In this document: one piece after another, positions 39,875 to 49,619 of the stretch | Numbering within the stretch: the first letter of the stretch is position 1 | Layout: each line of letters opens with the position of its first letter | Assembly: GCF_031877795.1 (NCBI RefSeq) | Contig: NC_133934.1 | Span: 104,658,610-104,722,609, forward strand | Length of the DNA stretch: 64,000 nt | Direction of reading: 5' to 3' | From: Strix aluco | Lineage: Eukaryota > Chordata > Aves > Strigiformes > Strigidae | Made by a program: the position numbers and the translations under genes | The notes under the pieces: model-generated | What the model saw: the letters and a program-made list of their open reading frames with translations, nothing else | What the model was told of the DNA's origin: nothing | Database searches by the model: none

Positions 39875-39927
39875 GCCTGTTTGGATAACACCCGATAGAA
39901 AACATTTACGCTGGAAGCCAAACAGGC
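39875..39927. promoter_or_regulatory. Inverted pair of FOX-type sites
   Basis: GCCTGTTTGG at 39875-39884 is exactly mirrored by CCAAACAGGC at 39918-39927, separated by 33 bases. Each arm contains TGTTTG/CAAACA, the core recognised by many forkhead factors, and the second continues into GGCAAATATT, another forkhead-like word. It lies in the AT-rich core between two CpG islands. Binding by FOXA1 itself (autoregulation) is a hypothesis. Confidence 0.4.
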
Positions 39928-40014
39928 AAATATTTTAATCTCTCATATTAACACAGCGGTTTTCCAATCGGTTGATTTTTGTGCTCGATTATTTATTTAT
40001 TTATGTGTGCGTTA

Positions 40015-40076
40015 TTCATTCATTCGCTCCGTTCATTCATTCATTCATTCGCTCCGTCACTCATTCATTCATTCTT
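40015..40076 (+). repeat. Degenerate (CATT)n repeat
   Basis: CATT/TTCA units interrupted twice by a CGCTCCGTT-like insert, giving a higher-order duplicated pattern. Its translation as His-Ser-Phe-Ile repeats is an artefact. Confidence 0.85.
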
Positions 40077-40599
40077 TCCTCCATCTCTTGCCCTCCACCG
40101 ACGAGACCGAATCCGCGGGAAGGCGGGCTGTGCCGGCTGCCACCGGAGGCGACGACCCTCGGTGGGGTTTGTTTGCGCCCCCGTTGCCCTGGACGGTGTC
40201 GGGGTGTGACGCAGCTGAGAGAGCCCAGCGATCCCCGCTAGGACCGGCTTTGGGGGTCCCTGCGGCTCCTGGAGGTGCCGGGGGGTGGGGAGAGGTCTGT
40301 TTGCCTGCTCGGTTGCCCTGTGCCCGCGGCTGTTCCCCATCGCCGCCAAGTGTCCGCGAAGTCCCCGTGGGCCGGCGGGGACCGCAGGTGCTGCGGCGGC
40401 CCCGCGAGGGCCGGTGTCCCGGGGCGGGGAGATCCCCCCGCCCGCAGCCCGGCTGACACGGGGACGGGCGCCGGGCTGCGCCGGGGCAGGTAGCGGAGCA
40501 GCGGGGCCCGGGGCCGGCCCGGGGAGGAGGAGATGTCAAGAACCCCCAAGCCAGGCGGTGGAGGGAGGAATGCGCAGTCAGACCACCAACGCGCCTTGA

Positions 40600-41060
40600 G
40601 CCGTACAATGCGCCACTTAATACACTTCTGTAATTTAAACTTCTGGGGACCCCCTCCTTCCAAGCCGATTTTCGATATAGGTGTTTTCTCATTTCCCCCC
40701 CCCCCTCCTTTTTCCTTTGAAATGCCCCCACCCCCCTCACCCTCCCGCTCCCTTTCTTCTGAGCCCCGCTCTCTAATTCTAGATGAGTATTACTTTGCTC
40801 TTTTCGTTGGCCAAGCACAATTGTGTTATTGGAGATAATGAATTCAATCCCCATCAAAGAGTATTAGGAGCGCCTTGGCCCTGTAGTGCCTTTTTTCAAA
40901 CCGGGAATGAAAGGCAGAGAGAAAATTCTCTGGGTAGCCTCCGCGATGGCAGCTTTTGAAGTGAAGGGAGGCGGGCATTGTTGTTCACATTTTTGTCCAT
41001 ACGGCTGAAGAAAGACCGGCGGCTTTTGATGAGAAGATGAGAACCGCCTCGTAAGTTGAG
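40600..41060. promoter_or_regulatory. Candidate conserved enhancer block between CpG islands
   Basis: Non-repetitive sequence rich in homeobox words sits between islands: CTCTAATTCTAGATGAG near 40768, GCACAATTGTGTTATTGG near 40815, and AGATAATGAATTC near 40833, followed by CATCAAAGAG (a TCF/LEF-like word near 40853). The high density of distinct transcription factor words and the lack of simple repeats suggest constraint. The judgement is visual only. Confidence 0.4.
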
Positions 41061-41149
41061 CAACAAGTTAGATGGCGAAGTCTTCCCGCTGCCTTACTGC
41101 CTGTGGATAACATATGTCCCGCATTAATAGGGGCTCAAGGGAACAATTG

Positions 41150-42790
41150 CCCGGGGGGGGGGGGGGGGGGGGGGGGCGGGGAGGAGAGTTCTGCTCTGCA
41201 CCGGCCAACGGCTCTTTTTTCCCCCGTCCTCTGGACACCGATGCCCCAATGGGGCTTTTTTTAAGGGAGACCCGGAGAGATGCGCCGTGGCTCCGGGGTT
41301 GTTCGGGTGTCCGCGGGGCCAAGCGGCGGGGGAGGCCGTGTGCCCCGACCCCGGGCACCCGGAGTGGGGGGGAACTCCGCTGGGCGGGGGGGATGTGTGG
41401 GGTCCCCTCCGCTCACAGTTTCTGATGGTTCTGCCAGGGTTCCCGGTGGCGGGGGCGTGATGTTAGGGCTGCCGCCATGTATCTGGAGGCGAGGGCATCC
41501 CCCCCTTTCTAAACAGGAGTCTTTCTCTAGTATTGTTTTTTTCGACTAAATGTGGGGTCGGGGCTCGGTTTTGTTGCTGGGGGGGGGAGGGGGGAGGAGT
41601 TCCCTTTCCATTCCATATAACGTAATGACATACAAGTACTTCCTTAGATAAAGCAACCAGGCAAGGAAAAAAAAAGAAGAGGGAAAACTTCTGTTGGTCA
41701 CATCAGATAACCTTAGAACTAGAAAACTTGTTGCATACATTTGAATAAGTTCAGACATGTTCTTATTCCAATCTCCTGCCCTGCAGTTCAAAGATTCCCC
41801 GCCCCGGGGCTTTATTATGCTAAAGAGGTCATTACTGAGAGTCACTATGGAGAGATCCCGGTTTGCAGAATGAGGCCCACCTCCTAGTTACCAACGTGTT
41901 TACATTTTCCGCTGGTCATAACCGGAGGAAATGTGTGTTAGCAACCCGCCGGGCAGGCTCGGAGAAGAGAAGGAATGAAGGAGAAAATACATTTCAGCTA
42001 CTGCGCAGTAGACGATTGCAAATGTAGATGATTCATTAGGGAGCACTTAGAGGTATCGGGCACAAAGGCGGTGTTTGCCGTAGAAATGGTTGCTGCGAGA
42101 GGGCCACATCCTGCTCCCGGGGCAGGCGGCTCCGCACCTGGGTGCCTGGGCTGGCCGGGAGCGAGGTGAGAGCCGGCTGCGGGCCGGCTGGGGCCCGACG
42201 GCGCGGCTGCACCCCGGGCCCCGCTAGCGTGGCGTGGCGTGGAATCCCGCGGGTCCCACTCTCAGCGGCGTGGGGCAGCTCCTGGAGACCTCCCGAAGCG
42301 GGTGCGCGCCCTGGGGGGCACACGGCACCCCCGTCTGACCGCTCATGGCCGACGGGTGCCCCGTCCGCGAAGGGAATGCCCCCGCCCCAGCTGATGGGGT
42401 GGTGTTTCCCCCGGACGACGGCGGACTCGGCACCCTTTCGCTGCCAAGAGATGTGTGGACGGGCCCGATCCAGGAAGCAGAAATTCGGTCACCCGAAACA
42501 TGTCCACCCGGGGGCCCCCGCTATTCCCTCCGGGGACGCAGCGCAGGCGAAGGACGGGGGTCCCAAACCCAAAGCTGGGCTGGACCACCGGTGGGCGACA
42601 CCGCCCGCGGGGGGAGGCTCGGGCCACCGGGGCCGGGCAGGAGACCGGGGCGGGCGGGGAGGGCAGCGGCACCCCGCGCCCCGCGCCCCGTGTCGCCTCC
42701 GCGCCTCTTCAGAGCTGCCCCCGCCGCGGGGGGACCTCCGAGGGCAGCGGGGGCACCGCAGTGCTCACGGGCAGTGCCTGTTCCGCCTGC
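41150..42790. promoter_or_regulatory. CpG islands (two lobes)
   Basis: CpG-dense DNA at about 41150-41470 and 42080-42780 is separated by AT-rich sequence at 41480-42060. That AT-rich gap contains a good forkhead core, TGTTTAC, at 41897-41903. Long overlapping frames on both strands (up to 246 codons) are composition artefacts with no protein family resemblance. Confidence 0.7.
41153..41176 (+). repeat. Homopolymer G run (24 bases)
   Basis: Twenty-four consecutive G. Such a tract can form a G-quadruplex and is prone to sequencing and assembly length error, so its exact length should not be trusted. Confidence 0.9.
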
Positions 42791-42796
42791 TGGCTG

Positions 42797-42846
42797 GAAT
42801 AATAGTAATAGAAATAATAATAATAATTAAAAAAAAAAATAATAAT
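42797..42846 (+). repeat. (AAT)n / A-rich microsatellite
   Basis: Imperfect AAT units with an internal A run (11 A at about 42829-42839), marking the edge of the preceding CpG island. Confidence 0.85.
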
Positions 42847-42849
42847 GAT

Positions 42850-44500
42850 TCCCATTCTGCCGGTAGATCCCCCTTGGAATAACGAGCAGGTGTATGAACA
42901 TTTCATGGGAAAAATTAGATTACCAACAGAAAAACAGTGGTAGCAAAATAACGACGAGCTTCCCCTAAAATAACCCGCCTGGGCAAAACCCATTCGAGCA
43001 ATGCTCCGGCAGCAGAGGCGCCATTCCGGGCAATGATCGTTTCAATGAATTCAACTAAATGTAGGAGTTTTGGGGTGGGGAGAAGAGAGGAGATTGCAAT
43101 TTTTTCCCCTTGTAGAAACAAATGGATTCTGCCATGAGGCTACATATGTTTTAAATCCTAATGACTGGAGACAAAGGTGAGCGCTGGCAGTTTGATCTGT
43201 CCAAAGTTCAAAGATCTGAAATCTCAATGAGTTTCTGTTTGAGGTGAAGGGGAGAAACACAAACACCATGGCACGGCTTGGGCCAGAAAGTTGCACGGGT
43301 TGGGAGTGAAATGCAAGGTTATTTACACTAATCTATCCTTAACTGCTACTTTGTCACAATGGGCAGAATAATTAGTAGAAAATAACCGGGGAGAACAAAG
43401 GCAGGTTTTCTTCTTATCGCCTCTCGTTTTCCACTCTTCCCTCAATTATTTTCTCCCGCTGAAAAAGACCTTTCGACACTGCAAATCACAGAAAATGTAC
43501 AATCTATGTTTTTAGTCATTACTCTGCCTTTGCTAGTATCTGGGAAGCCTGGGTTTGCATTAAGAGAAAAAAATTAACCCTTTTGCAGTACCGCCCTTGA
43601 CATTTAAATAATCAAACTAATTGCATCTTTATTTCAGCTATTAACCATTCCCTTATATTTCCTAACACGATATTGCAGCGTGGGAGTTTTGCGAGGACTT
43701 ACGTGTACATTTTGTACCCCGATCACTCTCTATGCACTATTGTGGTGTGATTTTTCGCCTGGTCATTGTGTGTTGTGTGTATTTCCACTTGTCTCCCCTG
43801 GAAACAAATACATATTAATTATATATATGTTAATATATACAATAGATGCATCTATATGCCTCCCGAGAGAACTTTCTATCCCATGTTTAGATGAGGATCT
43901 TTGCTTCTTCGCGAATTAAAATTATCACGAAAATACACATGAAAAGTATATATTTCTTGACTCTCTGTTTTAAAAGTATTTTTTCAGCGTGATTAACCGC
44001 ATATACTCACACACATATGCCTAGATCCCGTTTTATCATAACAGAAAAGAAATAATACAAGGTGCATTGTTATCACAATCAAGCGTTTTGTCTACAATAT
44101 CGCTGTAAAATTAAAACCGCGTCAACTGCTCCTTTAAAGGCTAGTTGGACTTACAGCAAGGGAATTCATTTATTTCGGGTTTATGTTGACGGACCAGTAA
44201 CCATTCAAGTATTCAATATCTACTCAGCATCTCAAAACAATTTCTGAAGCTATGCCAACGACTGAAGTGTTTTCTCGCGCTGTTCTTTTACGATTTACTT
44301 ATATTTTATTGACAGCACTGAGTTTCGGAGGGAAAAACTGACTCCGAAATATTTTTTCTCATCTTTCGGCCCCGAACATTTCAAATTAATTCCTTCCGAT
44401 AAACATACGCCCTCCGATTGTTTGCCGATGTAGATGTCAGCGCTGTTCATTCGCAGTCAGAAAACAACCCAGGAGATACTTGGGATTTTATTTCTCGCCC
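42850..44500. promoter_or_regulatory. AT-rich candidate regulatory segment
   Basis: No gene is seen. Between two CpG islands lies 1.6 kb of repeat-poor AT-rich sequence with numerous TAAT/ATTA and forkhead- or SOX-like words (for example CAAACTAATTGCATC near 43613, GCTATTAACCATTCCC near 43637, and GGGTTTATGTTGACGG near 44178). It has the texture of conserved developmental enhancer sequence. No alignment was available. Confidence 0.35.
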
Positions 44501-44549
44501 CTGGTTTGGGCGGCTGAAGGTGTTCTTATCCCATCGACTCTTCCTTTCT

Positions 44550-45130
44550 CCGTGGGGAAGTGCCGCTCGCCGGTGCCCGAGGCGGTGCCACGGGCGCAGG
44601 CCCCATCCTGCCCCCCTTGCCGGGGGCCGCAGGGCTGCCGGACCCCGCGGCCGAGGAGCCCCCGCTGGGCCAGGGCAGGACCCGCCGCGGCTCCTCGGCC
44701 CCGGCTGCGGGGGCTGCCCCCACCCAGCCCCGCCGAGCCGCGGCCGGCCCCGCCGCTCCGCCTCGACGGCCCCTGCCCCGCCGGCGCGCCCGGCAAACGC
44801 GCCCGACACCCTCCCCGCCCCCGCCCCGGGCCGGGCCGGGGGCCTCCTCACCGCCCAAACCACGCGTAAATCTTTACAGAGATCCCCCGCCGCCCTGAAT
44901 TACTCCCCGCTTGTATTTAATGACGTTAAATGAGCCGGTTTCGCTCCCTCGCACGTGGCCGGTCGGAGATAATTGCCGTGTAGGAAAAGGCGAAGTTCCC
45001 CTATAAATTGCGGTGACGGCCGGAGCCCGCAGCCTGGCGGGACCCCGCTTTGGCCGTGCCCCGGCCGCGGGGCTGAGAAACCCCCTCTGACACGGGAAAA
45101 CCCCCGCGGCCGCCAGCTCCTTCCCTCCTG
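44550..45130. promoter_or_regulatory. CpG island
   Basis: An abruptly bounded GC/CpG-rich interval that gives long overlapping open frames on both strands (171, 138 and 129 codons). None has domain-like sequence. It is one of the chain of islands 3' of FOXA1. Confidence 0.75.
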
Positions 45131-45359
45131 GCACAGAGTGAGCGGTCCGGCTGGAAGGAGATGCTCGTAAGCTGCCCATTACATCTTGCGGGGCGGGGGG
45201 ATGCACCCTCTTCCTACGGAGCCGACTTTTAGTTTAGTTTTGCACTGTGGCTGGGGACTTCTTGAGCACAGGGTTAAAGCAGCACCGGGGCAGCTAGGAG
45301 CGGGACAGAAAACAGGGGACTCTTCTCCCCTCTGTTGACTTCCAAGTCTTAAACTGATC

Positions 45360-45760
45360 CCGGAAAGCTGCGCTCTCTGCGTCGGGGACCCGCATTTTTA
45401 ACATGAGCCGCATCCCTGTTATGTCGGTGGATCATTGCCCACCGCAGCCACCATTTGCCTGCAAGGAGAAAGGCAAGGAATATAATCTTGATGGCGAGCG
45501 GGGAAGGGGCACACGCTGTATCCGTGACAGGCTCCGCTCCTTATCTATGAGAGGTTTGGAGCCGCGTTGGTCCGCTTAAACCCTTTTATTACCCACGCCC
45601 CGAATATTTCCATTACACACGGTCTGTGCTCCTCAGCTGATATGTGAAACCTGCTGCCTTATCGCTGACGGTCGATTGATATTTTCTATGTACAAGCCCA
45701 AGGCATTAAATCAATGTCTCCACTCCGCAGTGGCATATTCTCTATAGGCTGGTCTGTGGG
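45360..45760. promoter_or_regulatory. Candidate conserved non-coding block
   Basis: This repeat-free segment between two CpG islands includes GGTGGATCATTGCCCACCG (near 45427), CCTTTTATTACCC (near 45582, posterior-homeobox-like) and GTCGATTGATATTTTC (near 45671). The balanced composition and many distinct factor-site words suggest a functional element. Inference only. Confidence 0.35.
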
Positions 45761-45849
45761 ACACAAGTGAAGCCCTGCTGAAAAGGGCTTCCTTCTCTCT
45801 CCATTCGCACGAAGCTCCTTTTGGCAGAAGAAGCGGGACTTTAAATAGG

Positions 45850-46720
45850 ACCCACCTGACCGGACTTGGTGCCGAGCAGCCCCAAGCTGCCCCTGGCCAC
45901 AGGGGATCTCTTGGTGTTTCCCGGCTCAGGAGATACAGAGGGCGAAGGGACCGCAGAGCCGGGTCTCGGGGTGCCCGGCCGAACCCCAGCTCCCTTCCGC
46001 TGCAGGATCCGCGGCCGTGACCCGCGGTACATCTCCGCCCGACCGAGCGCACCCGCGTAGCACAACGCGGGAGCCGGCTCCGTCCCTCCGGGGGCTCCAT
46101 CCCGCCGGGGGCTCCCTCCCGCCGGGAGCGCCGTGCTCGCAGCTCGGTCCCTCGCCTCCGGGCTGCCCGCGCCCGGTCCCGTCCCAACGGCAAAGCCCGC
46201 GGCGCAGGGGCTCGCCAGGATCTTTTTCTCCCGTTTTGCGCTGGGTAGTAGCGCTGGAGGAATTTGGCGAGATTTCTGGGACGCTGGCTTGGCTTTTCTT
46301 TTCTAAACCGACCCTGAAATTTAGCTTGTCGCTGCCGTCCCTAACCCGTCAGGGGGCAATTATGTGATAATTACGAGAATTACACAGTTCTTTTATCTGG
46401 CTGCAGTGCACGAAGGGGGCTGAGCACAGCGAAATCTGTTCACATTTAAACCCCCCCCTCCTCCAGACGATGCCGTTTGCTGGGGACCGGCGCTCGCCAG
46501 CGCGGCTGCTGTCAGGACCGGGGTCGATCCGAGCCAGGGCTACAAAGCGAGAGCTGGGCTGGGAGTTCGGCCCGGTCGTTCCCGCGGCCCGGGGCGAGGT
46601 GGGGCAGCGCTGGAGGTGCTGCCCTCGGGCGTCGTCCCGTCCGGCGGGGAAAGGCCGGGGCTGGCTACCGCCGCCCCGGCCGCAGGGCACCCAGGAGGCT
46701 ACACCGCCTCGGGTGGCTTT
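45850..46720. promoter_or_regulatory. CpG islands downstream of FOXA1
   Basis: CpG-rich lobes at about 45850-46220 and 46480-46720 are separated by the AT-rich homeobox-site cluster at 46.35 kb. The open frames are overlapping artefacts on both strands. Confidence 0.7.
46358..46399. promoter_or_regulatory. Homeobox/GATA-like site cluster
   Basis: Between two GC-rich lobes lies a short AT-rich patch with AATTATG, GATAATTACG (TAATTA core at 46368-46373), GAATTAC and then TTTTATCTGG (a GATA-type word at about 46390-46399). The dense, abrupt occurrence inside GC-rich DNA suggests a bound regulatory core. Confidence 0.35.
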
Positions 46721-46773
46721 TTCCCTCCCTCCGTCTCTCCCTCCCTCAACCTACCCCGGCATCGTGAATTAAC

Positions 46774-46798
46774 AAAAAAAAAAAAAAAAAAAAAAAAA
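46774..46798 (+). repeat. Poly-A run (25 bases)
   Basis: An uninterrupted A tract of about 25 bases. No retroposed gene is recognisable upstream, so it is treated as a simple homopolymer. Its length is assembly-sensitive. Confidence 0.9.
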
Positions 46799-47036
46799 GA
46801 CACCACCACGCACACCCCCGCACACGCCAGTGACATCGCAGCGCCCCGCAAACACACCCGGCAGGCGCGTCCCCTGCCTGCCCTCCGCACCGCACCAGCG
46901 TGGCCGTATAAACCGTCCCTCTTCACATCGTGCTTGTGCGCTACGTTTGTTTTTCCTGCACATGGTTCCGTCCTCCGTAAGCCGCCGCAGAAATTTTCAA
47001 AGAAAATAGCAGAAGTCTTTCATTGTTAACATTTGA

Positions 47037-47042
47037 TTTATT
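47037..47042 (-). terminator. FOXA1: FOXA1 distal polyadenylation signal (AATAAA)
   Basis: TTTATT on + reads AATAAA on -, about 1.3 kb after the FOXA1 stop at the end of the AU-rich part of the 3' UTR. A CA dinucleotide suited to cleavage lies about 10-15 bases further, near 47026. Placement fits a 3' UTR of roughly the length known for vertebrate FOXA1. Confidence 0.55.
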
Positions 47043-48312
47043 TAAAGTCCTTAACTGCAAATGATCAAAAACATACTTCACGCATTAAATTCTCAGTTAT
47101 CGTTTTAAATCAAAATATTTTTTTCAATTACAATCACATTTATAAAATTAACAAAAATTCTTAAATTCACGTGTAATTCTTTTTTTACTGTCATTTAAAG
47201 CAATTTCCAGCTGTAAAGAAAGAAAAAAATATAAACCATGCAATAAATTAAGAACATTGAGACAGCGAACAGGAATAATAATAAAACCCGTCTGGCTATG
47301 CTAACACCGTGTAAAACTGTGGAAAGTGCATTAACACTGGATGAAACAAGCTAAGGATGGCGATAATTAAACGGCCACAAAAAAAAAAAAATGGCTGTGG
47401 AATCTATTAAACAAGTTGAAAAAGGGGAGAGACAGAGCTCTCCTCTTTTCCCTGCGTCGGTGTAATAGTCATTTCCTGGGGGAGGGAAAAAATAACCTTG
47501 TTATAGATACACAGTTCTAGCTGGTACACAATGAAGACACTTAAATTAAATAAGCATGTCATCCACATGTTGATGAGAGTTCCTGATGAACGAGAATCTT
47601 CAGTAACAGATGGGAAGGAAAAAAAAATATCCAACTGGCTGTGACCTCTTGTAACTTTATATTACATCCCAAGACAGGTAACACTTGGAAAAAAATAAGG
47701 GTCGCATCCTGCACTCCAAAGCTCCAGTTGGTCCCCTCGGGAGTGCAGGATCCGGCCCGCAGCATCTGGGTGTATGCGGGTTGTACTAGCCGAAGGTTTA
47801 TTTTGCAAGTATCAAAAGGATGATCCGAGAAAGTAAATAGTCCTCTTGTTGCTTAGAGATTCTCTTAGTGTTTTGCTACTTCACAGCAGTATTGTCCTTC
47901 AAAGCCTTTTTAATTAAAAAAAGTCTTAAATGTCTACTCGCTTCTTCATCTCCGTATTGTTAAAGTATTGCCACATACCTGTAAACTTACATGAGATTAT
48001 AGAGCACAGAAGGAGGGGAGACGAGGGGGCGGAAAGCACAAACAAGTAGTTTACAAGCTCAACATTTTTTTCTTCTTTTTAGTAACACCCTGCAAAGGCT
48101 AGGGGGGATCTCCGGGGAGAGGGGCTGGGTGGCGGTGGCGGGGGGGGTATGTACAAGCGGGACGCGGCCGGCTTTGCAGGAGGTCGTGGTGGATCGTAAC
48201 AACACACAACGCGTTGCGAGACAATTAAAAAGTAACAGTCCTTTGCACGCAGCGTGCGGAAACACCTCGGTTTGTCGCCGGGAGAGGGTAAGGGGGGAGA
48301 GAGGCCAGGAAA

Positions 48313-48328
48313 GGGGGGGGGGGGGGGG
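48313..48328 (-). repeat. FOXA1: C16 tract just after the FOXA1 stop codon
   Basis: Sixteen consecutive G on + read as C in the FOXA1 transcript, beginning 28 bases after the TAG. C-rich 3' UTR tracts are known binding sites for poly(C)-binding proteins and hnRNP K. The length is assembly-sensitive. Confidence 0.85.
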
Positions 48329-48356
48329 AGTCGCCCCGGCGGCGGAGGATGCAGAG

Positions 48357-49619
48357 CTAGGAGGTGTTTAGAACGGGTCTGGAATACACACCTTGGTAGT
48401 AGGAGGGCTCTAGGGCCGAGGGCTCGATGCTGCTCCGGCCCGCCATGGAGGCGCTGCCCAGGGGCAGCCCGCCGGGGATGCTGGCCCCGTAGGAGGAATA
48501 TTGCAGCGCCTGCTCGTAGGCTTTGAAGTCCAGCTTGTGCTGCTGCTCCGAGGAGGACATGAGGTTGTTGATGGAAAAGGGGTGGTTGAAGGAGTAGTGG
48601 GGATCGCCCTTGAGGTGGAGCTGGGGTTCGTGGGCTAAGGAGTGAGGGGGGTGCGGGACGGAGGCCAAGGCGGGGACGGAGCTGATGGTGGAGGAGGCGG
48701 CCGAGGCCGAGGTCTTTAGCTCCGTGCTCGATCCGCTGTGGTCCATAGACTGGGGGCTGGTGGACGGGTTGGAGCTAGAGAGGGAGGTGGCGGTGTCCAG
48801 CGGCGCGGGTTTATTGTGGCCTCTGTGCAGGGGGGAGTTGGAGCTGGAACTGGAGGCCCCGGCCTGATCTTTCCTGCCCTCCTGAGGGGCTTTGCTGTTC
48901 GCCGGCTTCTCGCACTTGAAGCGCTTTTGCCGGCGGAGGTAGCAGCCGTTTTCAAACATGTTGCCGGAGTCGGGATGAAGGGTCCAGTAGGAGCCCTTGC
49001 CGGGCTTGTCGGGGGAGCGGGCCACCTTGACGAAGCAGTCGTTGAAGGAGAGCGAGTGGCGGATGCTGTTCTGCCAGCGCTGCTGGTTCTGCCGGTAGTA
49101 GGGGAAAAGGTCCATGATCCACTGGTAGATCTCGCTCAGCGTCAGCATCTTGCTGGGCGCCTGCTGGATGGCCATGGTGATGAGGGAGATGTAGGAGTAG
49201 GGTGGCTTGGCGTGGGGGTAGCTCCGCTTGAAGGTCTTGGCGTCCCGCGTCCTGCCGAGGTTGGACTGGGTGTAGGCCATGGGGCTCATGCAGGGGTTCA
49301 TGCCGCCGTAGGGGCTCAGCCCGTTCATGGGGGCGGGCTGGGCTGACATGGCGTTGATGCCGCCGGGGCTCAGCGCCGTGCCCATGGCGGCCACGCCGGC
49401 CGGCATGCTGTTCACCGGCCCCGCCGAGCCCGCCGGCATGCCGGCCACGGCGCCGGGGCTCAGCCCGGCCCCCAGCCCCGTGTTGGCGTAGGACATGTTG
49501 AAGGAGCTGGAGGTCATGTTGCCGCTCGTCGTCATGGTGTTCATGGTCATGTAGGTGTTCATGGTGTTCATGGAGCCCAGCCCCGAGTTCATGTTGCTCA
49601 CGGGCACCGAGGAATAGGC
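48357..49619 (-). CDS. FOXA1: FOXA1 exon 2: forkhead box A1 (HNF3-alpha), residues 25-444
   Basis: Forkhead pioneer transcription factor acting in the nucleus. It binds nucleosomal DNA, opens chromatin and directs endoderm, lung, liver, notochord/floor plate and gland development. The exon begins GCC TAT TCC TCG after an AG acceptor and ends at TAG (48357-48359). With exon 1 the protein is 444 residues. The N-terminal region (about 25-155) is rich in Met, Ser, Gly and Asn with the [15 protein letters not shown] stretch. The forkhead domain spans about 160-260, with recognition helix [19 protein letters not shown] (202-220; Asn208 and His212 are DNA-contact positions), wing 1 [11 protein letters not shown] and basic wing 2 [10 protein letters not shown]. 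The C-terminal transactivation parts are [20 protein letters not shown] (365-384) and the terminal [18 protein letters not shown]1 is preferred over FOXA2 because of the [18 protein letters not shown] start and this C-terminus. Human FOXA1 is 472 residues; the shortfall includes missing Gly-rich linkers around the forkhead domain. Frame intact. Confidence 0.97.
   Translation of the reverse strand, partial: AYSSVPVSNMNSGLGSMNTMNTYMTMNTMTTSGNMTSSSFNMSYANTGLGAGLSPGAVAGMPAGSAGPVNSMPAGVAAMGTALSPGGINAMSAQPAPMNGLSPYGGMNPCMSPMAYTQSNLGRTRDAKTFKRSYPHAKPPYSYISLITMAIQQAPSKMLTLSEIYQWIMDLFPYYRQNQQRWQNSIRHSLSFNDCFVKVARSPDKPGKGSYWTLHPDSGNMFENGCYLRRQKRFKCEKPANSKAPQEGRKDQAGASSSSSNSPLHRGHNKPAPLDTATSLSSSNPSTSPQSMDHSGSSTELKTSASAASSTISSVPALASVPHPPHSLAHEPQLHLKGDPHYSFNHPFSINNLMSSSEQQHKLDFKAYEQALQYSSYGASIPGGLPLGSASMAGRSSIEPSALEPSYYQGVYSRPVLNTS

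Larger units (their letters stand above)
39500..40560. promoter_or_regulatory. CpG islands flanking an AT-rich core
   Basis: CpG-rich DNA at about 39500-39830 and 40080-40560 flanks an AT-rich core at 39835-40015 and a degenerate CATT repeat. Overlapping long frames on both strands are GC-composition artefacts. No promoter elements clearly assign a transcript. Confidence 0.7.
47025..48356 (-). other. FOXA1: FOXA1 3' UTR
   Basis: This is the sequence between the FOXA1 stop and the distal polyadenylation signal on the - strand, about 1.3 kb. It starts GC-rich with a long C tract and becomes strongly AU-rich towards the end (about 47030-47400), with A- and U-runs that could bind AU-rich-element proteins. 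The extent is inferred from the signal at 47037-47042. An earlier TTTATT on the + strand near 47799 (AATAAA on -) could give a shorter form. Confidence 0.6.

Noticed and set aside
40069-40857. 262-codon frame on -
   Set aside because: Spans a CATT repeat, a CpG island and an AT-rich candidate enhancer with abrupt composition changes. Not protein-like.
48738-49346. 202-codon frame on + inside FOXA1
   Set aside because: Antisense shadow of the forkhead-encoding region.
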